A DNA stretch of 64,000 bases, taken from the NCBI RefSeq assembly GCF_900163655.1, contig NZ_FWFG01000081.1:1-64000 (forward strand). The letters are read 5' to 3'. The notes below the pieces were generated by a model. That model was not told the origin of the DNA, ran no database searches, and saw only the letters and a list, made by a program, of their open reading frames with translations. This DNA comes from Brachybacterium nesterenkovii (GTDB lineage: Bacteria > Actinomycetota > Actinomycetes > Actinomycetales > Dermabacteraceae). Below are positions 1-8,183 of this stretch, one piece after another. The first letter of the stretch is position 1. Every line of letters starts with the position of its first letter. Both the position numbers and the translations under genes were made by a program.

Positions 1-1
1 C

Positions 2-118
2 CGTACCGCCGAAGGGCGCACCCTCCGGGAGATCCGTCGCTGCCTCAAGCGCTACCTCGCCCGCGACATCTACCGCCGCCTCAACACCGCCGCTCAGAAT
101 GAGCTCACCGGCGCTTGA
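2..118 (+). pseudogene. IS110-family transposase, C-terminal fragment
   Basis: An open frame runs in from the left edge and ends at the TGA at 116-118, giving 38 residues with the pattern AEGRT-x-REIRRCLKRYLAR-x-IYR. This resembles the C-terminal end of IS110/IS116/IS902 transposases, where a KR-x-EGKT...LKRR segment closes the protein. Only the end is in the window, so whether the upstream gene is intact cannot be seen. An ISL3-family fragment begins about ten bases after the stop, which suggests this element landed inside an ISL3 element. The family call rests on one short segment. Confidence 0.5.
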
Positions 119-128
119 CAGACATAGG

Positions 129-260
129 AGATTCAACGGGATCATCGAACTCGGCCGCCGCATCGCCCGCGGGTTCCGCAACTTCGAGCACTACCGCCTC
201 CGCATGCTCCTCATCACCGGAGGCCTCGATGCCTCACCCCACACTCAGCTCTGAAGAGCC
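129..260 (+). mobile_element. ISL3-family transposase 3' remnant with right terminal repeat
   Basis: Reading 135-255 gives a segment with RRIARGFRNFEHYRLRMLL followed by ITGGLD, the usual C-terminal signature of ISL3-family transposases, ending in a TGA at 253-255. The stop lies inside a terminal repeat at 241-260 whose reverse complement begins GGCTCTTCAGAG, in keeping with ISL3 ends that start GGCTCTTC. The outer edge faces right, towards the mobilisation genes. The left part of the element is missing, replaced by the IS110-type fragment. A near-identical end is present at 6230-6252. Confidence 0.65.
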
Positions 261-603
261 AGATAAGGGAGGCGACCGCCGGGGTGCGCGCCGCCATGCG
301 CGCGGGCACCGCCTCACTGTACGGCTTGACGATGAGGAGGCGGGGCAGGTCGCAGACCTCGCCGAGCGGTACGGCATCCCGGGCTCCGGGGTGCTACGGG
401 CCGGGGTGGCCGTGCTGGCTGGTGCGCCCGTGCCGCAGCCGCCGAACGTGGACTTGCTGGCCGTGCGGCGTGAGGTGAACGCGCTGGGCGTCAACGTCCA
501 CCAGATCGCGCGGCGTGTGAACGGTGGCGAGCGTGTGGCGGCGGTCGAGCTGCAGCAGATGGTCGACATGCTGCACGAGCTGGTGCGGAGGTGGTCGTCA
601 TGA
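229..603 (+). CDS. MobC-like relaxosome accessory protein, altered N-terminus
   Basis: From about position 290 the product shows a ribbon-helix-helix-like segment (RLTVRLDDEE) followed by a helical region with EVNALGVNVHQIARRVN, as in MobC-type plasmid mobilisation proteins that help the relaxase bind oriT. Its TGA overlaps the relaxase ATG (ATGA at 600-603), so the two are translationally coupled. The odd feature is the 5' end: the only in-frame start that I find upstream (ATG 229; a TTG exists at 115) lies inside the ISL3 remnant, so the first residues are coded by transposon DNA. The native start was probably lost, and the gene may be non-functional or expressed as a fusion. The domain call is moderately sure; the start is not. 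Confidence 0.6.
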   Translation: MPHPTLSSEEPDKGGDRRGARRHARGHRLTVRLDDEEAGQVADLAERYGIPGSGVLRAGVAVLAGAPVPQPPNVDLLAVRREVNALGVNVHQIARRVNGGERVAAVELQQMVDMLHELVRRWSS

Positions 604-1856
604 GCGTCACCAAGGTCTCGCCGTCCGTGCGGGCTGCAGCGTCGATCATCTACGCCTACTACGGACGGCCTGCGGACTTTTCACGCTCGCGTGCGGCGGG
701 TGAGCTCTCCGACTTCGCCTCGCCGATGGACGCGGTCGAGCAGATGGAGGCAATGACGCGGGGCACCGGGCGCAAGAACCAGGCGCTCACGATCATCCAG
801 TCCTTCTCGAAGGAAGAGATCGACGCGAGCGACCCCGAGCAGCTCGCGCTCGTCACGGAGGCGGGCTACCGGCTCGCACGGCGGGTCGCGCCCGGCTCGC
901 CGTGCGTGGTCGTGACGCACGATGACAGCGAGGGCGGGCACCCGCACAACCACATCATCATCGCCAACCATGACCTGGAGACAGGGATGGCGGCTCGTGG
1001 CGGGCAGGGCCTTCGCCATCACGAGCTGGCCGGGGCGAACGACGCCGTGATGCGCGAGATGGGCCTGCAGGTCGTGGCGCGCACCGAGCTGGCCCACGAC
1101 GTGAACCGCTCCCGCGCTGTGGAGAAGACCGACCTCTCCCAGCTCAGCGTGGACGAGCTCGACAAGTCCACGTGGCGGGAGTTCCTCGCTGACCGCGTGG
1201 ACGAGGCCCTCCAGGACTCGCGCTCGGTTGACCTCGACTCCCTGGCCGAGGTGGCCAAGGAGCACGGTGTCTCGATCCGGGCGAAGACAGGCAAGCGCGC
1301 GACCGGGCTGACCTATGCCCTGGTGGATGAGAACGGCGTGGTCAGGCGCAACGGGCGCTCGAAGTTCGCCAGCACGGGCACGAAGCTCGGCGCTGATTAC
1401 ACGTACGAGGAAGTGCTGGTGAGCATCCAGCAGCTCCGGGAAGCAGAGAAGGAGATCGACGATGAGCAGGGCTATGGAGAAGGTGATGAGCTCAGCGCAG
1501 CCGTCGCACGGCTCGCAGCAGACGGACCCCGCCGAGGCGGTGCGGGTACTCGTCACCGCGATGGAGAAGCAGGCGGAACGGTTGGGGTATCTGGAGGCGG
1601 CGATCGAGGAGCTGGAGAAGGAGATGTCCACGCGCGCTTCGACAGCGGACAGCACGCTGCACTCCGAGCTGCGCTCGCTCGCGAGCGCACAGAGCGAGAT
1701 CGAGAAGACGCTGAGCGAGATCGGGCGGACCGTGTCCGACGAGCGCGTCGTGAAGCTGCCGAGCGGAGAAAGCGTGAGCGCCGCCGACCTCTCAGCGCAC
1801 TCCCTGGTGTCGAGGCTGGAGAAGCAGATCGAGGTGATGACTTCCAGCTCGAATGA
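600..1856 (+). CDS. Relaxase / mobilisation nuclease (MobA/VirD2-like)
   Basis: Nicks and covalently binds one strand at oriT to start conjugative transfer of a mobilisable element. The 418-residue product has a tyrosine-rich N-terminal helix (IIYAYYG near residues 17-23) and the three-histidine metal site in the pattern THDD-x4-HPHNHIII near residues 105-120, typical of MobA/VirD2 relaxases. The start is the ATG at 600 inside the ATGA overlap with the mobC-like gene, with GGAGG eight bases upstream. The C-terminal 115 residues are Arg/Glu/Ala-rich and overlap the coiled-coil gene at 1462 in another frame, as MobA and MobB genes do in ColE1-type plasmids. No type IV coupling protein, replication gene or integrase is nearby, so the element would need help to move. 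Confidence 0.75.
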   Translation: MSVTKVSPSVRAAASIIYAYYGRPADFSRSRAAGELSDFASPMDAVEQMEAMTRGTGRKNQALTIIQSFSKEEIDASDPEQLALVTEAGYRLARRVAPGSPCVVVTHDDSEGGHPHNHIIIANHDLETGMAARGGQGLRHHELAGANDAVMREMGLQVVARTELAHDVNRSRAVEKTDLSQLSVDELDKSTWREFLADRVDEALQDSRSVDLDSLAEVAKEHGVSIRAKTGKRATGLTYALVDENGVVRRNGRSKFASTGTKLGADYTYEEVLVSIQQLREAEKEIDDEQGYGEGDELSAAVARLAADGPRRGGAGTRHRDGEAGGTVGVSGGGDRGAGEGDVHARFDSGQHAALRAALARERTERDREDAERDRADRVRRARREAAERRKRERRRPLSALPGVEAGEADRGDDFQLE

Positions 1857-2187
1857 CCTCTCCGAGGCGGTGCGCAAGCGCGGTCAGGTCGTCATCGACA
1901 TGGCACGGCTGGAGAAGCACGTGGCTGGGCTGCTCGACCGGCGCCTCCAGCGTGCCGTGGAAGGGCCTGTAGCGCGGCTGGAGAAGGTCCTGGGTGGTCG
2001 GATCGATGCTGTGGGCGCGGAGGCTCGGGAGGCTGGAGAGAGGGCAGCGGATCATCGGCGTCCTCCCCTCGGCGATTACCGGAGCGTAATACCGTGTGAG
2101 ACCGACGCGGCGGGTGACCGTGCTTCGTCGGCTCTGCCGCCGACTCACTCCCGAAGCCCACTGCTCAGGGCCGTGCGTCGAGGGTGA
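1462..2187 (+). CDS. MobB-like coiled-coil mobilisation protein, 3' end displaced
   Basis: The start is fixed by GAAGGAG eight bases before the ATG at 1462, inside the relaxase gene, so this is a true overlapping gene. Residues from about 25 to 195 are long amphipathic helices rich in Glu, Leu, Arg and Ser with heptad-like spacing, predicted coiled coil, as in accessory mobilisation proteins. After about position 2050 the sequence changes to a proline- and arginine-rich tail running to 2187 and overlapping the stop of the opposite-strand protease gene. That tail looks like read-through into foreign DNA, so the native C-terminus (in relatives often a membrane segment) seems lost. Function by context only. 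Confidence 0.5.
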   Translation: MSRAMEKVMSSAQPSHGSQQTDPAEAVRVLVTAMEKQAERLGYLEAAIEELEKEMSTRASTADSTLHSELRSLASAQSEIEKTLSEIGRTVSDERVVKLPSGESVSAADLSAHSLVSRLEKQIEVMTSSSNDLSEAVRKRGQVVIDMARLEKHVAGLLDRRLQRAVEGPVARLEKVLGGRIDAVGAEAREAGERAADHRRPPLGDYRSVIPCETDAAGDRASSALPPTHSRSPLLRAVRRG

Positions 2188-3301
2188 CCGTGACCTCCTG
2201 GGCCTCACCGTCGCGGATGATGTCGAGGGTGACCTCGGTGCCCACCGGCCGTTCACGGATCTGCGCGATCAGCGAGAGGGCGGAGTCCACGGCCTCGTCG
2301 TCGATCGCGAGGATGCCATCGCCCTCCTGCAGGCCGGCCTGCGCTGCGGGGCCGTCGGGTGCCACGTTCGCGACACCTGCGGCCCACCGCTGGGCCCCGT
2401 CGACCTCGACGATCACGTCGCCCACACCAACGCCCAGGTAGGGGTGCTGGACGGTGCCGGTCTCCAGGATCTGGTCAACCACGGACCGCATCTGCCGTGA
2501 GGTGATCGCGAAGCCGATGCCGATGTTGCCGGATTCGGGGCCGAGTGCGGCGATCGAGGAGTTGATGCCCACCAGCTGGCCGTTCGCGTCGACCAGGGCG
2601 CCCCCGGAGTTGCCGGGGTTGATCGCGGCGCTGGTCTGGATGGCGTTGGTGACCACGGGCTCCTGCGCCCCCGACGCCGACGGTTCAGCGCTGCCAGCCG
2701 TCACGGGACGATCCAGCGCGCTGACGATGCCGGTGGTGACCGTGCCGGACAGTCCCAGCGGGTTGCCCACGGCCATCACGGGTTCGCCGACCACCAATTC
2801 GTCGGAATCGGCGACCTCGATCGGGGTCAGGTCTGCGGGAGCATCGGCGATCTCCAGGACCGCGAGGTCGCTGGCCTGATCGCTGCCCAGCACGGACGCC
2901 TCGAAGACCCGCTCGTCAGCGAGCGTCACCAGGATCTGCCCGCCCTCGGTGGCCCCGGCGATGACGTGGTGGTTGGTGACCACGTGGCCCTGCTCGTCGA
3001 TGATCACGCCGGATCCGGCGCCACCGCCCTGCGAGGTGCGCACCGAGATCGAGACCACGCTCGGTGCGACCTGCGCTGCCGTGGCAGACCAGTCCCCGCC
3101 CGCCGATGCCGCGACGGCAGCCGGCTCAGAGGCCGGTTCCGAAGCGGAGGAGGCAGGCGATGCGTCCGGGGCAGCGGGACCGGTGTCCGCGCCTGTGCAC
3201 CCCGCCAATGCCAGGGCCACACAGGATACCAGGACCACTGGTGCAGCGGTGCCTCTCACCCGTCGGATCGTCCTGATCGTGCTCGGCCACGTGATCCTCA
3301 T
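2165..3301 (-). CDS. HtrA/DegP-like trypsin-type serine protease, PDZ domain, lipoprotein
   Basis: Cell-envelope quality-control protease of the S1C family. The 378-residue product has a lipobox (ALAGC, lipidated Cys35), a low-complexity Ala/Ser/Pro linker to about residue 65, a trypsin-like domain with His112 (TNHHVIAG), Asp145 (SDLAVLEI) and Ser232 (NPGNSGGAL), and one PDZ domain over roughly 285-375. The start is the ATG at 3301, directly before the charged part of the signal peptide; longer readings upstream have no coding character. It is monocistronic and its 3' end meets the damaged mobilisation module head-on. Substrates cannot be told from sequence. All catalytic residues are present. 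Confidence 0.88.
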   Translation of the reverse strand: MRITWPSTIRTIRRVRGTAAPVVLVSCVALALAGCTGADTGPAAPDASPASSASEPASEPAAVAASAGGDWSATAAQVAPSVVSISVRTSQGGGAGSGVIIDEQGHVVTNHHVIAGATEGGQILVTLADERVFEASVLGSDQASDLAVLEIADAPADLTPIEVADSDELVVGEPVMAVGNPLGLSGTVTTGIVSALDRPVTAGSAEPSASGAQEPVVTNAIQTSAAINPGNSGGALVDANGQLVGINSSIAALGPESGNIGIGFAITSRQMRSVVDQILETGTVQHPYLGVGVGDVIVEVDGAQRWAAGVANVAPDGPAAQAGLQEGDGILAIDDEAVDSALSLIAQIRERPVGTEVTLDIIRDGEAQEVTVTLDARP

Positions 3302-3486
3302 CCCTGATCTACCCCTCTCATGGACAGCGCAGCGGCGCACGATGCGCCGCGACGGCGAAAGAGGTGGACCGCCGGCGCCTCTTCGCAAGACACCGGCGAT
3401 CTCCCCCTACGGGGAGCATCCCACCGCATAGTCTCTGCCGACTGTAAGGGATGCGAAAGCCTCCTGGGAGACGGACGGCGAACCGC
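3302..3486. other. Intergenic region between SDR gene and htrA-like gene
   Basis: Holds the htrA-like promoter region and a short hairpin at 3401-3416 (CTCCCC, loop CTAC, GGGGAG) that could end transcription of the SDR gene. No convincing -35/-10 pair stands out. Confidence 0.3.
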
Positions 3487-4248
3487 TCAGATCTCCTCGA
3501 GTGCCTCCGGGGTCTCCGGCAGGATCTGTCCGCCATCCACCACGATGCCTTGCCCGGTGATGTACCGGGCGCCGTCCGAGGCGAGGAAGGCGACGGTCGC
3601 ACCGATGTCCTCCGGCTCACCGAGGTAGCCGGCAGGCACGGACCGTGCCATCTGGTCCAGGTACTCCTGCCCCAGCTCCGTAAGCCCCGGGGTCAGGATG
3701 TTGCCGGGCAGCACAGCATTGATCGTGATGCCCCTGCGTGCCAGTTCGATCGCGGCGGAGCGCACGAACCCCATCTGCGCGGCCTTGGTGGCCCCGTAGT
3801 GGGACCACGCCGGGAAGCCCGTGTAGTTGCCGGTGATCGAACTGGTCACCACGATGCGACCGCGCCCCGATGCTTCCAGTGCGGGGATCGCCGCCTGGAC
3901 GGCGTGGATGGTGCCCTTGACGTTGATGTCGAAGATCAGATCGATGTCCTCGTCGGTCATCGCTTCGATGCGGGCCTGCGGGTACACCCCTGCGTTGGAG
4001 GCCAGCACGGAGAGTCCTCCGAGCTCGTCGGCCGCTCGGGCGATCACCTCGTCGCACGCCGCGCGATCACGCACGTCGAGCACGTGGGCGGTGAAGCCGT
4101 CCTCCCTTGCCTGGGAGCGTTCGTCCTCGGTGAGGCCGGTGACGATGACCTGGGCGCCGTGGTCGCGGAGCTGGCGTGCGATGCCGGCGCCGATGCCGAC
4201 GGTCCCTCCGGTCACCAGGGCCGTGCGGGAATCAAGCAGTGCGGTCAC
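3487..4248 (-). CDS. SDR-family NAD(P)-dependent oxidoreductase
   Basis: Classical short-chain dehydrogenase/reductase of 253 residues. It has the dinucleotide motif TGGTVGIG (13-20), the NAG motif (85-87), Ser137 and the catalytic Tyr151-x3-Lys155 (YGATK), and ends with the common VDGGQ segment. These support a working enzyme using NAD(P)H on an alcohol or ketone; the overall pattern resembles the FabG/3-oxoacyl reductase-like branch, but the substrate cannot be named. The start is GTG at 4248 with GAGGAG about ten bases upstream. It stands alone between the IS1380 element and the htrA-like gene, oriented away from the element. Confidence 0.85.
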   Translation of the reverse strand: MTALLDSRTALVTGGTVGIGAGIARQLRDHGAQVIVTGLTEDERSQAREDGFTAHVLDVRDRAACDEVIARAADELGGLSVLASNAGVYPQARIEAMTDEDIDLIFDINVKGTIHAVQAAIPALEASGRGRIVVTSSITGNYTGFPAWSHYGATKAAQMGFVRSAAIELARRGITINAVLPGNILTPGLTELGQEYLDQMARSVPAGYLGEPEDIGATVAFLASDGARYITGQGIVVDGGQILPETPEALEEI

Positions 4249-4473
4249 GGGAATCCACTCCTCGGTCGAGATCAGAGTCCTGGCTCGCCGACCGTGGATC
4301 GACGGCCGCTTCCACTGTAGTTCGGCAAGCGGGCCCGGGCCGGGACCTGCGATGGGTCCCGGAGAAGGTCAGCGCTGCAGGACGGCTGACTGGCGCATTG
4401 AGGCACCGCCGCGCAGGATCAGCTAGCCTCGAGATTTCACGGGGGTGTGGTCTCGACCGGCGGAATGAATGGC

Positions 4474-4545
4474 GAAAGGTGCTCCTGGCCTGGGATGATA
4501 CGAGGTGTTGAGACCCGTAGCCATCCGCTGGAAGGAGCACCTTTC
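4474..4545 (+). promoter_or_regulatory. Inverted repeat hiding the transposase ribosome binding site
   Basis: GAAAGGTGCTCCT at 4474-4486 is an exact 13-bp inverted match to AGGAGCACCTTTC at 4533-4545, which contains the AAGGAG ribosome binding site of the GTG start at 4548. A transcript entering from outside the element would fold and block translation, while one starting inside the 46-base loop would not. This is the anti-read-in arrangement known for IS10 and IS50. Confidence 0.6.
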
Positions 4546-4547
4546 AG

Positions 4548-5993
4548 GTGTCCCACCCTACCTTGTTCTTCTACCCCCGTCCGCGGGTGGACGTCGCCGA
4601 GGTTCCGGCCCTCGCGCATGCGGGCGCTGTGCTGCTGACCGACACGATTGACGCCACTGGCCTCGCTGCTTCGCTGCGTGAGGCGCTGGATTCGTGGACG
4701 AAACCGCTGGCAGAGCATCACGGCTCGAAGGTCCTGCTGGATCTCGCACTCACTCTCGCGATCGGCGGCGAGCACGCTTCGGATGCTGATCTGCTGCGTT
4801 GCGAGCCGGGCCTGTTCGGTGATGTCGCCTCGGCCCCGACGATCTCCCGCATGCTCACCACGCTGGCTGAGGACGCGCCCGCCGTGATCGAGGCGATCTC
4901 GAATGCCCGTCGCGCCGCGCGGGAACGGGCCTGGGCCTTGGCCGGAGACCATTCCCCGACTGTGGGGGCGAGCGTGAAGAGCCCGCTGGTCATCGACCTC
5001 GACGCCACCCTGATCACCGCCCACAGTGAGAAGGAGCAGGCCGCACCGACGTTCAAACGCGGCTTCGGATACCACCCGTTGTGTGCGTTCCTTGACCACG
5101 GCAGCGACGGGACTGGGGAACCGCTGGCGATCCAGCTGCGCCCCGGCAACGCCGGCTCGAACACCGCGGCTGATCACATCACCGTCACCAAGGCCGCGCT
5201 CGCGCAGCTCCCACCAGCCCTGCTGGCCCGGAGCAGGCGGGGGTCGAAGAAGATTCTGATCCGCACCGACGGAGCCGGCGGCACCAAGGAATTTCTCCAG
5301 TGGATGACCAGGCGGCGGCTGGCCTACTCCGTCGGGTTCACTCTCCCCGCGCACACTCCTGACCTGCTGGAACATATCGATGAGGCGCAGGCGTGGACTC
5401 CGGCCTATGACACCGATACCGACGGGATCCGCGAGGGGGCGTGGGTGGCGGAGCTGACCGGACTGCTGGACCTGTCCGGGTGGCCTGCCGGGATGCGGGT
5501 GATCGTGCGGAAGGAACGCCCCACCCCGGAGCGCAACTACGGATCACCGATCACGAAGGAATGCGCATCACCGCGTTCGCCACCACTCCCCCTCCTCGCT
5601 GCGCTCGGGGGAGGTACCCCCACCCCGCGCGGCCAGCTTCCCGTCCTGGAACTACGTCACCGCCGCCGTGCACGATGCGAAGACCGGATCCGCAACGCCA
5701 AGGACCTGGGCTTGATGAAGTTCCCGCTGCAGTCCTTCGCGCAGAACCAGATCTGGTGCCAGATCATCCAACTCGCCTCCGAGCTCGTCGCCTGGATGCA
5801 AACCATCGCCTTCACCAGGCACGACGCGAGGAAATGGGAACCCAAACGGCTCCGCGCGCGGTTGTTCGAGATCCCCGCGACCCTCGTGCGCCGCGCCCGG
5901 CACAAGGTCCTCCACCTCGCCGAACATGCACCCGAAGCCGTGAGGGTCCTGACCGGCGTCAACCGGCTCCGCACCACCGTCGCACAGACCTAA
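4548..5993 (+). pseudogene. IS1380-family transposase with two compensating lesions
   Basis: DDE transposase of about 481 residues in its present frame. The acidic triad is visible: Asp near 150-152 (VIDLDATLITAH), Asp241 (RTDGAGG) and Glu378 (RRRARCEDRIRNAK). Between residues 326 and 360 the frame is wrong: the family sequence RKERPHPGAQLRITDHEGMR is found only if the adjacent frame is read, so one base is missing near 5519-5527. The frame is restored by an inserted GC-rich palindromic stretch around 5586-5621. The result is one open frame with about 20 residues scrambled and about 11 added, in front of the catalytic Glu. It is probably inactive, so the clean ends imply mobilisation before the damage. 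Confidence 0.75.
5586..5621. repeat. Small GC-rich palindromic insertion inside the transposase gene
   Basis: CTCCCCC (5586-5592) pairs with GGGGGAG (5607-5613), and GGGGG (5607-5611) can instead pair with CCCCC (5617-5621) around a GGTACC core, giving two alternative hairpins. It sits exactly where intact relatives go from the FAT residues to RGQLP. It looks like the short palindromic elements scattered through many actinobacterial genomes; that likeness is from memory. Confidence 0.45.
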
Positions 5994-6169
5994 CCCGGCG
6001 AGACCACCCGCCCCTACGACCAGCAGCTCCTCTTCTCGGAAGTGGAACCCGACCGCCCGCAACGGACACTGCGACGATCTGTCATACCCGAATGCCAGAA
6101 TCAGCAGCTCAACACCGGCAACGACGCCGACCCACCCCGCTCACCAGCCCCATGAAACATCGAGGCTAG

Positions 6170-6252
6170 AGTCCGCTCATCATCGGGGACCTCGACGTCT
6201 ATCCCCAGCTACCCCGCATCACCGGCGCGCCCACACTCAACTCTGAAGAGCC
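6170..6252 (+). mobile_element. Second ISL3-type 3' end
   Basis: ACACTCAACTCTGAAGAGCC at 6233-6252 matches the ISL3 right end at 241-260 with one mismatch, and the bases before it (CATCACCGG) are also shared. It faces the same way, with its outer edge against the alcohol dehydrogenase remnant, whose reading frame it cuts. The IS1380 element inserted just to its left. Confidence 0.6.
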
Positions 6253-6903
6253 CGATGTCCACGACGAGGTCGAGGCCGACGTCCCGAAAGGCGAGGATCG
6301 ACTCCGTGACCTCAGCAACCCCCATCTCCGGCGCCGGGTCACGGGTCTGCGGGTTGATCTCCGCGCCGTACACCTCGGCTCCGAGGATCGCGGCGACCTT
6401 GGCACCGATGTACCCGAGGCCGCCCAGGCCGATGATCCCGACCTTCATGCCCTTCTCGAGCGCCCCGGTGCTCACGACCGCCCCGTAGGCGGTGAGCCCG
6501 GCATCGGTCGCCATGGCGCCCGCATCGAACGGGACCTCATCGGGGAGCCTGACGAGGTTGGCGTCGGTCGCCCGCAGCTTCGGCCCGAACCCGCCTTCCC
6601 ACGGCCCGTACCCGATCGCCGTGCCGTCGGGCATCATCGGCGCCATGCCGACGCGGTCGCCGACGCTCCAGTGCTCCATCCCCTCGCCGATCGCGGAGAT
6701 CACCCCGGCGGTCTCGTGCCCCATCGTGTGGGGCAACTCGGAGAACAGCGCCATCCATCCCGGATCATCGAGGGCCGAGACGTCCGAGTGGCAGACGCCC
6801 GCGGTCTTGACGTCGACGACGACCTCCCCGGGGGCCAGGTGTCGGCTCCGGGACGTCGCCCAGCCCGAGGGGGTCCCGGTGCCGCAGAACTGCCATGCCT
6901 CAT
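6253..6903 (-). pseudogene. Zinc-type alcohol dehydrogenase, truncated and frameshifted
   Basis: The product resembles NAD-dependent medium-chain alcohol dehydrogenases (AdhP-like): GEVVVDVKTAGVCHSDV with the catalytic-zinc Cys, GHE (HTMGHETAG), and the Rossmann motif GLGGLG. It breaks off at the ISL3-type end, losing roughly the last third. The 5' part is also broken: the expected MRAWQFCGTGTP needs one extra base near 6897-6900, the next stretch (LGLGDVPEPTPGP) is found only after adding a C in the run at 6866-6873, and the frame returns by an extra C in 6824-6836. The structural-zinc cysteines are replaced by other residues, as in some family branches. Not expected to be functional. Confidence 0.75.
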
Positions 6904-7124
6904 GGGCCCTCCACGTCCGTGCACACCATCGTGCTGTGTGGTTCCCCTCACAGCACGCCCGGGTCCTATCGCCTGTCGGCCAGCGCACGCATCTCCGCCC
7001 TGCCAGCGGAGGCATGAAGTCCTGGACGTCGTCCCGGGACAGGGCCCACGATGGAGGGATCAGAGGTACCCCTCTCCCCTGCCGGGCCCCGCCCCGGCAG
7101 TCCCGTCCCGGCCGAGGAGGCCCC

Positions 7125-8180
7125 ATGTCCGAGTCCCGTCCCGGTGGTCTCTCGATCTCGTTCCTGTGCGCCGTCGACCACGGCGGGGTCGAGGAGACCT
7201 CGCCCGCCGCCCGCACCGCGGCCCTCGAGGCCTCGCTGGACCTGTTCGCCCTCGCCGACGAGCTCGGCTACGACGCGGGGTACGTGCGCGCCCGGCATCT
7301 GCAGTCGCCTCTCGCCTCGCCCCTGCTGTTCCTGGCGGCGGCGGGCCAGCGCGCCCGGCGGATGGACCTGGGCACGGCCGTGATCCCGCTGTGGTTCGAG
7401 AATCCGGCGCGCCTGGCCGAGGACCTCGCGACGACGGACCTGCTGCTCGGCGGGCGCCTGCGCGCCGGGCTCTCCTCGGGCTACTCCGCGCAGCTGGCCC
7501 CGTACGTCGACGCGTTCGGGATCACCGAGACGGATCCCCAGGAGCGCGTGGACCGCGTGCTCGCCAAGACCCTGGACCTGCTCGACGGGACGATCGTGGC
7601 GACCGCGGACGCCCACGTCGAGGACATCGAGCCCGGCTCCTCCCTCCGCATCCAGCCGCAGGTCCGCGGGCTCCGCTCGCGACTGGCCTACGGGGCCGGC
7701 GGGCCCGCGCGCGCCGCGCGGGCGGGCGCCCAGGGCCTCGGCCTCCAGCTCGCGACGCTCCAGCCCGACGACGGCACGCAGCGCACCTTCGAGGATCTCC
7801 AGCTCGAGGCCATCGCCGCGTACCGGGAGGCGAGCCGGGAGGCCGGGCACGGCGAGGGCCGCGTGGCGGTCAGCCGCCAGGTGGTCCCCGTCGCCGATGA
7901 GGACGAGCTCGAGCGCTTCCTCACGCTGCTGCCGCGCGAGCGCTCCGTCGATCCGGCGGACGGGGAGCATCGCGGACGCGAGATCGGCGGCGGCCGCGCC
8001 GTGTTCTCCCGGGTCGTGCTCGACACGCCCGACGTCGTGGCCGAGGCGCTCACGAGCGACCGGGCCGTCGCCGCGGCCGACGAGCTGATCCTCGCCCTCC
8101 CCTTCCAGGGGCGGCCGGACGAGTCGGCGCGGGCGCTGACGACCTTCGCCCACGAGGTCGCCCCGCAGCTGCGGGGCTGA
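7125..8180 (+). CDS. LLM-class flavin-dependent oxidoreductase (luciferase-like)
   Basis: A bacterial-luciferase-like monooxygenase of 351 residues, expected to form a TIM barrel and use FMN or F420. Visible features are the N-terminal strand SISFLCAVD, the ELGYDAGYVRARH segment around residues 46-58, the IPLWFENPARLAEDLATTD block where family members bind the cofactor, and LGGRLRAGLSSGY after it. The start is ATG 7125 with GAGGAGG four bases upstream. It points away from the dehydrogenase pseudogene and converges with glyS, three bases between the stops. Substrate unknown; such enzymes range from alkane and nitrilotriacetate monooxygenases to F420-dependent dehydrogenases. Confidence 0.8.
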   Translation: MSESRPGGLSISFLCAVDHGGVEETSPAARTAALEASLDLFALADELGYDAGYVRARHLQSPLASPLLFLAAAGQRARRMDLGTAVIPLWFENPARLAEDLATTDLLLGGRLRAGLSSGYSAQLAPYVDAFGITETDPQERVDRVLAKTLDLLDGTIVATADAHVEDIEPGSSLRIQPQVRGLRSRLAYGAGGPARAARAGAQGLGLQLATLQPDDGTQRTFEDLQLEAIAAYREASREAGHGEGRVAVSRQVVPVADEDELERFLTLLPRERSVDPADGEHRGREIGGGRAVFSRVVLDTPDVVAEALTSDRAVAAADELILALPFQGRPDESARALTTFAHEVAPQLRG

Positions 8181-8183
8181 CCG

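Larger units (their letters stand above)
4423..6169 (+). mobile_element. IS1380-family insertion sequence with CTAG target duplication
   Basis: The element runs 4427-6165. Its ends are imperfect inverted repeats: the left begins CCTCGAGATTTCACGGGG and the right, reverse-complemented, CCTCGATGTTTCATGGGG, 15 of 18 matching. It is flanked by a 4-bp duplication CTAG at 4423-4426 and 6166-6169, as expected for IS1380-type transposition. One transposase gene fills it. Clean ends and an exact duplication suggest recent insertion, into sequence just beside an ISL3 remnant. Confidence 0.85.

Noticed and set aside
1-7000. Integrative conjugative element
   Set aside because: No integrase, coupling protein, type IV secretion gene or att repeats are seen; only a mobilisation remnant and IS elements.
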